64,000 bases of DNA from Aplidium turbinatum (lineage: Eukaryota; Chordata; Ascidiacea; Aplousobranchia; Polyclinidae), in contig OU964922.1 of assembly GCA_918807975.1 (NCBI GenBank), forward strand, positions 32,538,329-32,602,328. Direction: 5' to 3'. The notes under the pieces are model-generated. The model was given only the letters and a program-made list of their open reading frames with translations, was not told where the DNA came from and searched no databases. The translations under genes were made by a program, and so were the position numbers. Of the stretch, positions 24,501 to 35,743 are shown piece after piece. Within the stretch, counting starts at the first letter, position 1. Every line of letters starts with the position of its first letter.

Positions 24501-25959
24501 CATAATTTTCTAATTTCTGTTCCACTGCAGACAATTTGTTCTGCAGCCTTTCCAACTCCGCACTGGTGTCATCAGCTCGTCCTTTTTCACCTTTCATGCC
24601 TTGATCACCTGTATTGGTAAAAAAATGCAATCGGCTTTTCTATATTTTTAGTGAGACTATACGTTTTTAAACGTAACATTATCACATCAACATTGGCAGA
24701 AAAACGTTTTATGGTGCTGCAAGTAAAATCGACGAATATTTACCATTATACCTACAACGTCCACTGACTTACTATAAAAAGCATTAGATCTACTAATGAG
24801 GATTATCACCAAACTATCACCAAACTAGACTAACTAGTGTAGATTATCACCAAACACAAACCTTAATTTTGTTAAATCTCTGCTTGTTTATTACCAAATA
24901 AGAAAGGCTTTGTAAAAGCTTAAGTTTATGTCCAGTTGTGACCAAATAAATAGTTAAAATCATCCAGATAATGGATATTTGGCTGTGGCCACAAAACATT
25001 AATGCGACACGTCATTTCAGGTGATTCGGTGAAATCAGGGGTGATCAAACTGTTCTATGGTTACGTATCCTTTCGTTGAAATTACGCATGTGTCGTCTCG
25101 CTTAAAAAAAATTCAGCACAAACTGCATGCGACAGAATGCATCAATGCAAAAAGTAATCAGTGACTGTTTAAATTGTCTCTTTATACGTTAAATGTGATT
25201 GATTAAGTTGGCGTTACTTTTCAAATAGGCTAAACCACTTTTAGAATCAAAAGTGACAAACACGTGGCAAGTGACATGACAAACACTTGTGTCTCTTTTT
25301 AAAATAGGCACACACGCTTGTCATGCTTAATTGGAAACCTGACACAAAAATATACGACTCCGACTCCTCGGTTTATAACTGGCGGACTCCAGACAAGCTA
25401 AAATTCCTAATCTCCGACTTCACAGTTCACAGCCCTGATTCTTAGTTCCGAAATTTTATTACTTGTATTTTTTCACATATTTGCTTAACCGCATCGTTTT
25501 TATCGAATTGCGTTGCATTGACGTATATACAACACGTTATGTTAGTTTTATGAGAAATAAATAGAAGTGCTGCGTCTCTTGCGGGCCGGAATTGTTATTG
25601 AGGCAATACTACTTCAAAACGTCGAACAGTGCAGGGTTACCACTCACAGATATTCAAACAAGCTGATTGAATGGCTACAGAAAGCAGCCCAACCCGCTGA
25701 CAATAAATTTCAGTAAATAATAATAATAAGTTTAAGTTTAATAAGTTACACACATCAAATAACAAACAATCAAACCTTTGACTCCCTGCAAACCCGTCAC
25801 ACCCTTCTTGCCAGGGGGGCCAGGCAAACCCCTTTCACTGACGTCATCAATATTTGGACTAGCACCACAAGAACAACACGTCATTTCACGTGAGGTGTCC
25901 GCAATCGACCATGACATGGCAAAAATGCTCACCATGACTAAGATTATCGCTTTGTCCAT
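18314..25959 (-). CDS. ficolin-like secreted lectin, gene 1 (7 exons, 315 aa)
   Basis: A soluble pattern-recognition lectin of the ficolin type. The seven exons join in frame with GT/AG borders: 25776-25959, 24498-24608, 22152-22291, 20917-21013, 19984-20080, 19568-19635, 18314-18564 (948 bp with stop). Order in the protein: signal peptide (about 1-20, VMVSIFAMSWSIA), CCSC cysteine cluster that could link chains, ten Gly-X-Y triplets (GLPGPPGKKG to GEKGRA), a short coiled coil (ELERLQNKLSAVEQKLENY), then a complete fibrinogen-related domain of about 215 residues. Its four cysteines, VFQRR, EFWLG and the DNDND calcium loop are present. In the family this domain binds acetylated sugars. The residue after the third domain cysteine is Leu, where ficolins usually have His. 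Intron 2 holds an old LINE fragment. Confidence 0.92.
19568..19635 (-). CDS. gene 1 exon 6: fibrinogen domain
   Basis: 68 bp, TMTVGDATSNYRLNIGSYSG. Acceptor TTTCAG, donor GTGAGT. Confidence 0.9.
19984..20080 (-). CDS. gene 1 exon 5: fibrinogen domain
   Basis: 97 bp, LDNLHAITSSGSYKLRINL then EDWEGNTAYAEY. Acceptor TTTCAG, donor GTGAGT. Confidence 0.92.
20917..21013 (-). CDS. gene 1 exon 4: fibrinogen domain core
   Basis: 97 bp, VFQRRNSGEVDFYLGW then EYQAGFGNKNGEFWLG, donor GTAGGT. This is the most conserved segment of the family. Confidence 0.92.
22152..22291 (-). CDS. gene 1 exon 3: start of fibrinogen domain
   Basis: 140 bp, acceptor TTATCAG, donor GTAAGT. NDCNDVAKQGHNTSGIYSIF then DVYCNLESGNGTWL; it carries the first disulfide pair. 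Confidence 0.92.
23529..23820 (-). mobile_element. LINE fragment in intron 2 of gene 1
   Basis: The minus strand encodes LVKNVLFRSYGMHMYRSQLW and HRLRVAYNNSFRILYGLPRH, the C-terminal region of the LINE family seen at 11.9-12.2 kb. The same fragment is in gene 2 at 56469-56757, so it was present before the duplication. Confidence 0.75.
24498..24608 (-). CDS. gene 1 exon 2: last collagen triplets and coiled coil
   Basis: 111 bp, phase 1 to phase 1, GDQGMKGEKG then ELERLQNKLSAVEQKLENYA. Acceptor ACAG, donor GTAAAA. The encoded protein is identical to that of gene 2 exon 2. Confidence 0.92.
25776..25959 (-). CDS. gene 1 exon 1: signal peptide, Cys cluster, collagen start
   Basis: 184 bp: 61 codons plus one base. 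It starts at MDKAIILVMVSIFAM and includes CCSCG and GLPGPPGKKG, ending TCAAAG before donor GTTTG. Confidence 0.92.
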
Positions 25960-26339
25960 GTTTGTTTTGAAATCAAAGTAATAAAAACAATAAAATTCAA
26001 ATCCTGCTTTTGCTCCTGGCGTAGAATTATAATTGTTAAAAATATTGCAATTATTTGTCTAATTCATTTAAGACTATTTATTCCTCATCGGAAAAAAAAA
26101 ATTACAAAAAACCTCTTATTGAGTTTTGGCAAATTGTCTTCAACTTTATCCTGACAAACTTCAAACAATCTTTTAAGGTTCAACTTTTTTTCCGGTTTTG
26201 GTTCGAAGAGGTCCAAATTTTTTTAATCAATTTTAGTAAAATTCAGGTGGAATGAAAAAATGCTTTTTTTTTTCAAAATCCCAGATGTCTTAAAAGTGGC
26301 GTTTAGGCCTAAAAACAACTTTCAAAGTCATTTTTGTCA

Positions 26340-27520
26340 TCTGCCACCTCCACCTGTACCCAGGTAGTTAAATGCCCCGAAAAGTCATATCAAATGCCCA
26401 GAAAAGTCACCTTCGAATCGGCAAAAAATGTCATAACTTGAGAACCGGTGATGCTGGAAACCCCACTTGTAAGACATTTGCTTTTTTAATTAAAAAAAAA
26501 CAATTTCTCACTTCACCTTAATGCCCATTACCGATTCAAACTTCTTTCCAAAAAAATTTGCTCCCGGCTGAGCAGAAAATAAATGTTTTTACTCCAGGCA
26601 ACGCACGTTTGAAACGGTCTTTGCCACTTTAGGGGGAGGGAATTTAATTGGCTTTTTTTTAAATCCAACTTTAGCCCTGGTTTTACAATACAACAGAACT
26701 TTCTATGACCTCTGGAAAGAAAATTGAAATTTCCGTTCAACCCCCCTCTTATCCTGAAAATTGCTTTTTGTGTTTAACTGCCTAATATTGTATGAACGTC
26801 GCTTTTTTGTTTTTAGCATTTAAGTTCAAGTATTATATGCTACTGTACCAACACATGTTAAATATATGCAAGACTGCCATAAACATTCTTCTGGTCTAGG
26901 TTTCATCGAAAACACGGGAAAGTGGTGACTTCGATTTGTGCGCATGACTACGCGAATGCGCAAAAGTGTGACATTAATGTGAAACTTTGTATCAAGATGG
27001 TTGTATTTGAGTCGCTGTAAATTCACCAAAACTACTTTTCAAGAAATAAAGTGGCGTTTAGCTAGTTTTTTTTTATAATAACTGATTTAACTGATAAAAC
27101 GTAATTGGCTTCTGTCTGCAAAAATTTACTTTGCATTTTCGATTCAAGCCCTCATTTTGAGATTCTTCGGTTAATCCCTTTCCATCTACCTCTCTATTTT
27201 ATCTGCTAGTTTCAGTTTAATCATGTAGATTGATTTGCCTTTGGTGTGCTTCTGCTGCAACAACCAGTTTGACAACTGCTGCTCAAGATGCTTCTTAACA
27301 GCAAGTTGATATAATGGATGTTTGTCCGCTTGAGGTAGTTGTTGAGAAATTTCTGTCAAAAGGCCACTAGGCAATGCAGTACTTCTGTTCAGAAGATCTT
27401 TCCTTAAATTTCCCAGCAATGCATATGGCATTGCACTCCGGGCAAAAAAAGGCAACATTAATGAACGAAATGCTTCTTGAAACCAACAGTGTTTTCTCGA
27501 TTGGTTTTTGACCCACAATA
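26340..27520. other. copy-1-specific sequence, no gene seen
   Basis: This lies between the duplicated promoter side of gene 1 and the SINE at 27568. Copy 2 jumps from the equivalent of 26340 to 27835. I see no convincing exon. The 110-residue minus-strand frame at 27186-27518 has no recognisable motif. Confidence 0.4.
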
Positions 27521-27567
27521 ATAATCATGCTTTTATTTGCGTCAATTGCGATAACATATATAAATCT

Positions 27568-27762
27568 GCGATCACAGATGCCATACAACAGACGACAGGA
27601 AGCAGCGAAGTGACATATAGTCTTCGAGTCAGCTGCTCCCCATATTTTGGCTTGCCATTAAGTGTCTTTCGCCAAGACACAGCTGCGTGCTCTGGAGCGG
27701 TGTCGATCCAACGTCCTTTCGAACGTCGCTCAGACGTTCTCACCACTCGGCTACGCAGCACA
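27568..27762 (-). mobile_element. tRNA-derived SINE, family 1, copy 2
   Basis: The reverse complement matches 10013-10205 through head and tail (GACTCGAAGACTATATGTCA, GCATCTGTGATC). The A-box reads TAGCCGAGTGG and the B-box is diverged (GGATCGACACC). Confidence 0.8.
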
Positions 27763-28299
27763 AGCTCAACATGGAAAGCTTTGGCACCCAGAATTTTCGT
27801 TAACCTGTACATCGGTTGAAGGCCGGCCAGCTTGACTCTATATCTATAGCTCAGCCAGCCATGGATATTGACTACCTTGACCCTAGATGCACATTTCACT
27901 TGTTTCATAATGACAAGTAGGCGATTGTCATCACTATGTGTGCTAGAAACAGTTAGCAACCATCACTAATTTACAAACAATAGGCTAATTTACTTCTCCT
28001 GGACATGACCTACAACGGATCTTGCTATTAAACTTTTCACAGTGTCTATAAAGTAATTTTACAACATACAACATAATCAAAGGACTGTAGTTTTTAAAAA
28101 ATTTCCTCATATATATTTTCATGGAAAATCTGACGTCGTTGTATGAAAATTTATTTACGGCCCGAAAGTAGGCCATTTCTATGGTTGCAGAAAAAGTTAC
28201 CTAGGCTAGGCCTATTTATAAACATGTTAGGCTACCGTCAGGGACTGTAATCTGGAGTAGATCTTTACATGTACCCTATTCGCACAAAAATAATATAAG

Positions 28300-30270
28300 C
28301 CAACAGAAATAAGTAATACGAAATATAGAAATAAGAAGCCTACAGAAATATTCATGCACCATGTGACTACACGAAAGAGCAAAAAGCCTGTGAAAGTTTC
28401 GAAATGGATTTTAAGTGGATATGGTTACATTTATTTTATTTGTTTAGCCAGCACAATACAAAATTTGAAACTAAAACTTCGTGAATCAACTTTTCAATCT
28501 TCTTTTAAATTTACCAATGATCCAAATGGATACGCACTGCGATCAATACTAATCAAAGAAAGAGAGAGTAGGCTACCACACTAAATTGATAAATTCAAAT
28601 GCATTGCAAAGCTTTCGCCACAAAATTGTGGCTTCGTTAGTGCCTACATATCTATTTTATGAAAGAAGGTTTCAAGTTCTACTTTTGAAAGAATGATGGT
28701 TGTGCTAGAAAAGCCAAACTTGTAATTGTGTGATAAAAGCTGTACAATACCCTTGAATCAATTTAATGTGGTAGCTTATTCTGTATTTTATAACTTGAGT
28801 AAAGAGGTTAATTTTTTCATAAAAATTTATTTGAAATTAAAAAATATTTAAATAAAAATTCAGCTTGTTTAAGGCAGGAAATTTTTCTCACGCCCAAACG
28901 GTTATCTCCATGCGAAATTCTAAAACCTCTTTTAGTGGAAGCGACTTAAGCAATGATACTTTACGGCCGCCCATTGGGCTGCATGCGGCCCTCAACTATT
29001 CTTCCTGCGGCCTTCAGAATAGCTGCCCCAAACAGCGAGAAAACGAGGTCATTACATAACCTAGGTGTTAGAAAAAAGTGCCTCATAATAACGTTTCCCC
29101 TACACTATACGGATGCAGAGTAATTAATTATGTTTACCAGGAGAGTTACGTCAGACTTTAACATTTACAAGCAATTTCTCACTTTGCGCTCCATTCCCGG
29201 CACATCAAAAGGAATATATATGTTTCGTAAATTTTATTCAAACTTTCTAGAAGCACGTTTGGTTCCTTCAAAGCTGTGTTCGATTGCAACGGATGGGTTT
29301 CAGTTTTTTCGTTAGACGTTTTTTTCATGCTTAAATCGTGCTTTGACGCTTTTAGGATAGGCCACCTATGTCGGTGACTGATCGAAACGTTTCAGCGCTT
29401 ACCACAATAATTGTATGGCTGGAAGTATTTCATGACCAATGCCGAGGTCACACAGATAAACACTATAGTTGGTGAAAGGCAAAATCGTCGCTATGCCAAA
29501 GAATGCTCTGACATTTACAACTTGAATTTTACAAAACTTATACACCACAGTTTTGGAACACCCAGCTTTATTTCATAGACCTGCATCAATATAATCTGCA
29601 ACAGATGTTTTTAATCTTTTTTATTCCTAATTTTAAATACAATGAATACTAAGTAGAATTTTTATTTTCTGTGATACGTTGTTTGCAATGTTTTGTTGTT
29701 TGTGCAAAACTTTTGTTGTCGAAAAGTATTAAATCAAACGGATTCCAGCTTTAAAATCGCTGAAATTCAGATATTCAAACGATATTCTTTGCAAGTTCGA
29801 TGATATTCTAGTTTGTCCAAATACTTATGCTTTGGCACGTTATATATTTTCCAATCACAAGGTTCAATTGTATGAAGCGAAAAGGTCACAAACGGTGAAC
29901 TGAAGTAGAATTGTGTGGCAGTTATCCCTTATTGGTACATTTGTATACATTTTGTAAACGCAACGTAAATTGAAGGTAAATTGCAACGTAAATTGTAAGT
30001 GTAAATTGCAACGTAACCTGAATGCAACGAAAATTTCATTACATGTGGTTTTGAATGGTTTCAGTAAATTATGATGAAAGAAAATGGAGTAAGATTGTTG
30101 GGTTTGAAGGAAAGTTAATTTCAACTTTAACTTTCATTTTATCTAAAAAAGTTACGTTGATGTATTTCTGAAAATTAAATGAGGCTGTTCACCAGGCATT
30201 TAGTTAAATAACATTATGCGTTCTCCTGATGCAAATTAAGCTGAACTATCACAAGATGTATAAAGTGACA
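28300..30270. other. no gene seen
   Basis: AT-rich. It has a short GC-rich GCGGCC cluster at about 28960-29030 and a short array of GCAACGTAAATTG-like words at about 29957-30027. No supported exon. Confidence 0.35.
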
Positions 30271-30285
30271 ATCTACTTTTATTTC

Positions 30286-30321
30286 GACGTTTCGTCAATC
30301 AGACACGATTGACTTCTTCAG
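30286..30321 (-). ncRNA. degenerate hammerhead-like motif of PLE type
   Basis: The minus strand reads CTGAAGA, one extra A, a 7-bp perfect stem (GTCAATC / GATTGAC, loop GTGTCT), then GAAAC and GTC. These are the pieces of a PLE-type hammerhead with a minimal stem III. No stem I pairing was found and the extra A disturbs the core, so it is probably inactive. A more decayed copy (AATCA / TGATT stem) lies at 30906-30940, as expected of PLE terminal repeats. Confidence 0.35.
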
Positions 30322-30329
30322 GGAGCTAG

Positions 30330-31275
30330 ACCAGGTAGTGAATACCTGTCCAGCATAGAAAAACACAGGACAATGTTGCTTAAATCAACTAAACATGCAA
30401 AATGAAAATTAATTTTCACCAGTAGAACGCATCATGTCATTGATGTATTTCTGTTTATATTTTGTAAACAACTCATTTTTCTGGATATTTCCCTGATTTC
30501 CAAACCTGATTATCAAATGCATTGTTGCGTTATCAATACAAATAATACAACATGAAAAAGAAATGATGTTATGTAAAGAAGAAAGCTTTTATCTCCTATT
30601 CAGCTGTATGCAATGACAAGTGAAATAACCAAAACGATGGCAAGACATCCTCTAGACGTGGACCGAACTCAATTGGACGAACCAATCCAAGACCGTGTGT
30701 CATGGAAGAAAATAACCCACGTTGATGAGTAATTTCCTTCAAGAAGAGATGGCGACTGATAATGAATTAAAATAAATTTTCTGACGGAAACTACAGGAAT
30801 TCACAGAGCAATTTAATTCGGAATTATCCACCTCTAAACGAATAGAAAAGCTACCTCTTGAATAAGTTGAACTATCAAGTTTAATGAAAATTTACTTTTA
30901 CTCTTGTGTTTTTTTCAATCAGACGCGGTTGATTTTCTCAAAAAATTAAATTATTTAATCTAGTACTTGGTTTTTGACTAAACTTAGCTGTTATCAAAGT
31001 ATATTCACAACCAGGTTGCAGTGTTGCAACCAACTGACAAACAAATTGAAAGTTTCAAACTTAAAACGAGTCTTTCGCAATCTACTACTTCCTGAAGCAC
31101 TCTCAGTATTGGCTATGTATACCAATCTTCCCACAGCCCATGCATGGTATTAAAACATTGGAAAGCATTCCAGATCTTGCTAAATCCTGCAGACTACAAA
31201 TACAATGTCATAAATTCAACTTTTCACTCAAAATAGAAAAACAACTCAGGAGACACAAGTCTCTCGACAACGTCA
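30330..31275. other. no gene seen; probable PLE terminal debris
   Basis: It lies between and beyond the two degenerate hammerhead-like motifs. No coding region supported. Confidence 0.3.
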
Positions 31276-31279
31276 CACG

Positions 31280-31550
31280 CAGGGCCGGATTTAGGAGGGG
31301 GCAGAGGGTGCAGGTGCCTCTGCCCCTCCGATTTTTGAAGGCCCCCCCTACGTGGAAAAAATGTGATTTTACGTTATTATTATTTTATTTTTCAGCCTTT
31401 GAAGCTTGTGCAAAATGTTTGTGCAGTGCTGGATTAATGCTACTGTAGACGTAGAGGTGGTTTTTCGCGCCGTAGGCGCAAAAATTTTTTTGTGCGGGGG
31501 CCCCCCGATCTAAAAATGCCCGGGGCCCCCATCAGCTAAATCCGGCCCTG
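31280..31550. mobile_element. hAT-type MITE, 271 bp
   Basis: Perfect ends CAGGGCCGGATTTAG / CTAAATCCGGCCCTG, with an exact 8-bp target duplication GTCACACG at 31272-31279 and 31551-31558. Non-coding; the G/C-rich runs inside are typical of these non-autonomous hATs. Confidence 0.9.
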
Positions 31551-31593
31551 GTCACACGGAGGCATATATCTCTGTGGCCACACCCAGTGTACC

Positions 31594-31642
31594 ACTGCAC
31601 TGAGGAGGCCGGAAGGCCGAAACGGTGTGCACTGTCTGCAGT
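31594..31642 (+). ncRNA. type I hammerhead ribozyme, copy 1
   Basis: All core elements are in order. Stem I strand ACTGCA (31594-31599), CTGAGGA core (31600-31606), stem II GGCC-GGAA-GGCC (31607-31618), GAA (31619-31621), stem III ACGGT-GTGC-ACTGT (31622-31635, one G-U pair), then C17 (31636) completing a GUC cleavage site, and the stem I partner TGCAGT (31637-31642). The CUGANGA...GAAA...NUH consensus is fully met. In animals such motifs occur in PLEs and in small retrozyme-like repeats. Activity is inferred from structure only. Confidence 0.8.
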
Positions 31643-32497
31643 TATGGACGCTCTTGGCCAGTGGTTCCCAAACTTTTTCAGCTTGTGGCACACTAGAAAA
31701 ATTATAAAACGCTTGCGGCACACTTACTAGAGAAGAAAAGTTGCTTTAAAGAAAATTATTTTCACATGTTAATGCAATGGATGTGCTTGTTTATACGAAC
31801 ATATACGACTGAAACGAGGTTGCATTGTTGACAAACATACCCGCATTTCATCGTCAATTCTAAGCAGTCTCTCTTGTTTACAGCTTTTAATTTCAATCAA
31901 AACAGAAAAGCCATGTTCACATAGCCGTGGATGTTTATGGCAATATATTTTTGATTGTTTATGCACCGATCATGGAATAAGATTTGGAAGCAGACAGCCA
32001 AAACTCATCCAAGTTTTTTTTGTGGAAGCAGCGTTTGAAAAAACGGGTCGTTTCGTAAATCAATGAGCTGTGCTTCTGCAGAAAGATTGCTTGATTCATT
32101 GCTTCCAAATGGTGGGAAGTAATGTTACAGTCCAAGCTGAAGTCCAGACAATGTGTTCATGATTTGCGGAATGATTTCTTGTTTATGAGTTGATTCATTA
32201 AGAGCGGGAAATGGATCAAAGACTTTCTTTGAGACTTTTCCTTTTCTCCCGCATTGTAGGACAACTATCAGTACTAACGCTCACGCAGTTACTGCATTTC
32301 AACTCAGAAAGCAAAATATTTTCATCTACCAGTTTGAATAACATTCACTTACCAATGTTTCAGTGTTAATGATGAGAATAAAAGCCAGCAGATGAGATTT
32401 CCCAGTTCTGTCGTCAGTAGGTTCACTTGTAAAGACCATAGTATAGACAGCTGGTTGTCTGTAGCAACAAAGCATTCGCGAACTTGATCCTTTAAAT

Positions 32498-34142
32498 CAG
32501 GGGTGTGCAACCGTTATTACAGGAGGGCCAGATATAAATAACTGGGTGAAACCGCGGGCCGCACGTTTATTTAACATATGATTTTTAGTAGTTGCAGGCA
32601 CAAAACAGTAGTGTTTTTGTTATGCATGTTATTCTTATGGCAATGGCATTATTAGGGATTATCTCCTTGCAGAAATGATAAGTTAAGACTCATAAATTTC
32701 TGAAGAAAACTGCTATTGGAATTTATTGTCACACCGCGTCTTTAAAGGGGTACTAAAGGAAAAACCTGACTTGGCGATTTTCCACGTTCTTTGTGTTTAA
32801 CATGCTACCATAAAACGATTTTCAATAAAATTTTGCCCCATTGCGGTCTGACCACCATTGTGGGCGTGCTTTTGTCAGAGCTTTCAAAATGAGATTGAGC
32901 CTGAGCAACGAAGCGTGCGACTGTGCAGTCTACGTCATAAAGGCTAGCAATCAACCGATCACGCAATAATTGTTACTGCGGGCGATTTGACTGTAGGCTA
33001 TGTATGTATTTACATCAAAACAGCACATTTTAACATCAAAACAGCAGACAGTTTGCTCAAAACATCAGATTGGTAACGTGGCTTTTGTTATTGCTGGCCT
33101 TTATGACGTATTCTCGAGCAGTGTTTGCACGTTTTGGTCATTTTGAAAAAAAATGAAAATAAATGAAACTCTGGACTTTGGGCCTTGCCAGCGCCATTGA
33201 AAACAATTTTTTTTCGGTAATTGTTTTTGAAATGTATTCTTGAATGTTCAGTTTACTCACTTTAATGCTTAATTCCGGTTTGAAATTTTCCTTTAGTATG
33301 CCTTTAAGCGAGTTCTGTGAGAAGTTTGCAGCTGGCTCCTTTTCCCGACGGCTTTTTCAAATTTACTTTAATGGAAGTGCTCGCAATTCAAGTCCATTTT
33401 CCAAGTGTTTGTCTGTCAGAACCGATCGATAGGGAGATTTTATGACGCCCATTTTAGAAAACAATTGTTTGCACAAATATTTTGAGCCAAACAGAGCCAT
33501 TTTCGAAGCCATGGATTTTTTGAATGTGGAAAGTCATCTTAGTTGAGATGCTTTCAGTAAAAATCGTCAAGGTTCATTTCTAAACACTTTGCTTTCAAAT
33601 CTGTTTTCTCTTGAAGATCAATCAGTTCAAGTTAGATATAAGCAGGTGCTTTTTCAATGTCTGTGTTGAATGGCGAAGCGAATATACCAAACAAATGTGC
33701 ATGAGATTTGAAGGTTTTGAAACGAGCCAAAAATTCATGCAACAAATTGTTCAAGTTGGTCTGCAATTTCAGTTTTCTTCTCAGGATGCATTCAATAGTT
33801 TCTCAAAGTTGGAAAGTGGAAAAAATTTCCTGTCTGTACATGAGCTTTCCAAAGTCGTAATTTGTTCATAATGCCTTTTATGTGACCATACATTTTTACA
33901 TTCCAAATAATTAAATACAATGTATTAGCGGTGGCCGGTGGGAGATTTCTAAAATGGTTAACAGAAAATGCAAAAGCTGCAATCCCATTCCACAATGAAT
34001 TGTTCACACGTACCAGACTAAACTAAATTATAAACACGTTTCGCGGGCCGCACACAATTCAAAATTGGCACATCTTCGCGGGCCGCACAATTTTTCTTTG
34101 CGGGCCGCATTTGGCCTGCGGGCCGCACGTTGCACACCCCTG
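32498..34142. mobile_element. hAT element (inner), nested
   Basis: Ends CAGGGGTGTGCAAC / GTTGCACACCCCTG with an exact 8-bp target duplication CTTTAAAT (32490-32497 and 34143-34150). GCGGGCCGCA words cluster at both ends. It contains a TTAA-type MITE (32741-33307). No intact transposase. Confidence 0.9.
32741..33307. mobile_element. MITE with TTAA-type ends, copy 2
   Basis: Near full-length relative of 183-772 (shared CCTGACTTGGCGATTTTCCA, CTTTGTGTTTAAC and AACGTGGCTTTTGTTATTGC). It is the innermost layer of a three-level nest. Confidence 0.75.
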
Positions 34143-34730
34143 CTTTAAATCTGAGAATATCTCTTCTATGCTTCGTGAAATTATGTTATTTGACAACGGA
34201 ACTCTAACTTTTTTGGGGGAAGCATTACCCAAAAATTTCATCAACAACAACGGCTAATGCTGGTCCAATTAATGTTTCAATTACCGGTACTGTTTATGAC
34301 GTGGCAATTACCCTACTCTATCGGCAATGCCATAGTTGGTTTTATCGTCACATCATCACATGTGCTTATTTATCATCTATTGAAGCAGTTGGAGCGCTTT
34401 TAAGTCGCAAATGCTTGTCTGCATGGCTTATTTTAAATATTTATACAGCTCTTTTCCAAAATTCCAAAAAGATTCGCGGCACACTTGAGAATCTGTGGCG
34501 GCACACTAGTGTGCCGCGGCACACAGTTTGGGAATCACTGCTCTTGGCTATTGCCGATTGAGCACTTTACTGGAGGCGCCTTGCTGTGCTTTGCGCAAAG
34601 CTCACTGCTTGCAGTTTGAGCACTTTGGCAAGGTTGGTGGTAGTACCATTTTTGGAGCTTGGTTTCCACAAATGGGAAAACGTCACATGGAGGTAGGCTA
34701 TATATCTCCGTGGCCATACCCAGTGTACTT

Positions 34731-34779
34731 ATTGCACTGAGGAGGCTGGAAGGCCGAAATGGTATGCACTGTCTGCAGT
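34731..34779 (+). ncRNA. type I hammerhead ribozyme, copy 2
   Basis: Same 49-nt fold as copy 1: ATTGCA / TGCAGT stem I (one G-U), CTGAGGA, stem II GGCT-GGAA-GGCC (one G-U), GAA, stem III ATGGT-ATGC-ACTGT, GUC site ending at 34773. All differences from copy 1 in stems are C-to-T changes that keep pairing as G-U. About 100 bp around it match the flank of copy 1. Without the intervening hAT, the two copies are about 247 bp apart, the size of a small tandem retrozyme-like unit. Confidence 0.78.
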
Positions 34780-35139
34780 TATTTGTTTATTTATTTGCTT
34801 CAGATATGCACATATCTTACAATTCCATATGAAATTACATGAGAAAAAAAAACAAAGTGAGGAAAAATACATGTACAGGGGAAAGACTACAAACATCTCA
34901 ATCTTCCTTGTACAACAATTTACAAGCAACATCATAAAATTTTGATCTTAGATACACTTCAGTATTCAACAGGGCACAAATTAGATTAATTTCGGAGCCG
35001 GAGATATAACGGTCAAACACCAATTGCATACCAGTGCAAAGCAAAGAAGAATTTGACAATAATGAACAATCTTCATCCAGATGTTCAAGTTTCGAGTATT
35101 GAAAATCTGCAAAAAAATTCGGACTATTGTTTCTTGTTT

Positions 35140-35585
35140 TCTGCATCCACTCAGCAAGCCAAAATTTATTACAACGCCACGAAAATGGGTGTAGACGTTT
35201 AAAATCGATTGATAAGGTTTTGTTACTTGAAAGCAGGAAGTCGACGCTGGTCTGGCATGCCTTTTACAATGTAGTTGATATGGCACTAATCAACAGTTGG
35301 GTTATTCACAAACACGTCTGTCAGAGCAACATAAGCCGCAAAGAGTCCTAGAAACATAGAAAAGGAAGCAAAAGATATGACAGGGCATTTCCCAAGCTGT
35401 CCAGAAAGCGACCAGCGGATGAAGATTTCTGCCCTATTATTCGAATGCTAGACCTGTTGTCAAACAACCAGTGACGTGCTCTAATTGCAAGTGCAGAAAT
35501 CGTACAACTAATGCTTGTCAGCATTGCCAGAAACTAGTGTGAGGGTGATGTGCTTCAAAAAAGTGTAAATCTTGTGATAGTATGC
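35140..35585 (+). pseudogene. piggyBac transposase C-terminal relic
   Basis: The plus strand reads KIYYNATKMGVDVLKSIDKV, RKSTLVWHAFYNVVDMALIN and, further on, TCSNCKCRNRTTNACQHCQK (35470-35535). These match the late catalytic region and the zinc-binding tail of piggyBac transposases. The frame is interrupted. The element ends are not resolved. Confidence 0.65.
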
Positions 35586-35743
35586 AATAAGTTGAGTTTC
35601 GCTTTTAGCAGCATGAACATTGCTTACTTCACAATGTGGATACTAACGACCTGTTTTAGCCTGATGCTGCTAGTTCTCTGTGATAATAGCGAATTGCACT
35701 TGCTTTCGGAACACAGTTCCTCAGTCATGTGCTATGACTTTTT

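Larger units (their letters stand above)
16145..28300. repeat. segmental duplication, copy 1 (with ficolin gene 1)
   Basis: Colinear with 45195-60340 from the block GTGAAACTCGAGTATGGC (about 16170) to AGTAGATCTTTACATGTA (about 28255), introns included. Copy 1 has about 1.5 kb (26340-27830, including a SINE) that copy 2 lacks. Copy 2 has several insertions that copy 1 lacks. The intronic similarity implies a recent duplication. Confidence 0.9.
31659..34540. mobile_element. hAT element (outer), 2.9 kb, containing a second hAT
   Basis: Ends CAGTGGTTCCCAAAC / GTTTGGGAATCACTG with an exact 8-bp target duplication CTCTTGGC (31651-31658 and 34541-34548). GGCACAC words repeat in both subterminal regions. 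It landed between the two hammerhead copies. A second hAT occupies 32498-34142. No readable transposase domain is seen, so it is non-autonomous or decayed. Confidence 0.9.

Noticed and set aside
27186-27518. 110-residue minus-strand ORF as a host gene
   Set aside because: It has no recognised domain, lies next to a SINE in copy-1-specific sequence, and there is no counterpart in copy 2.
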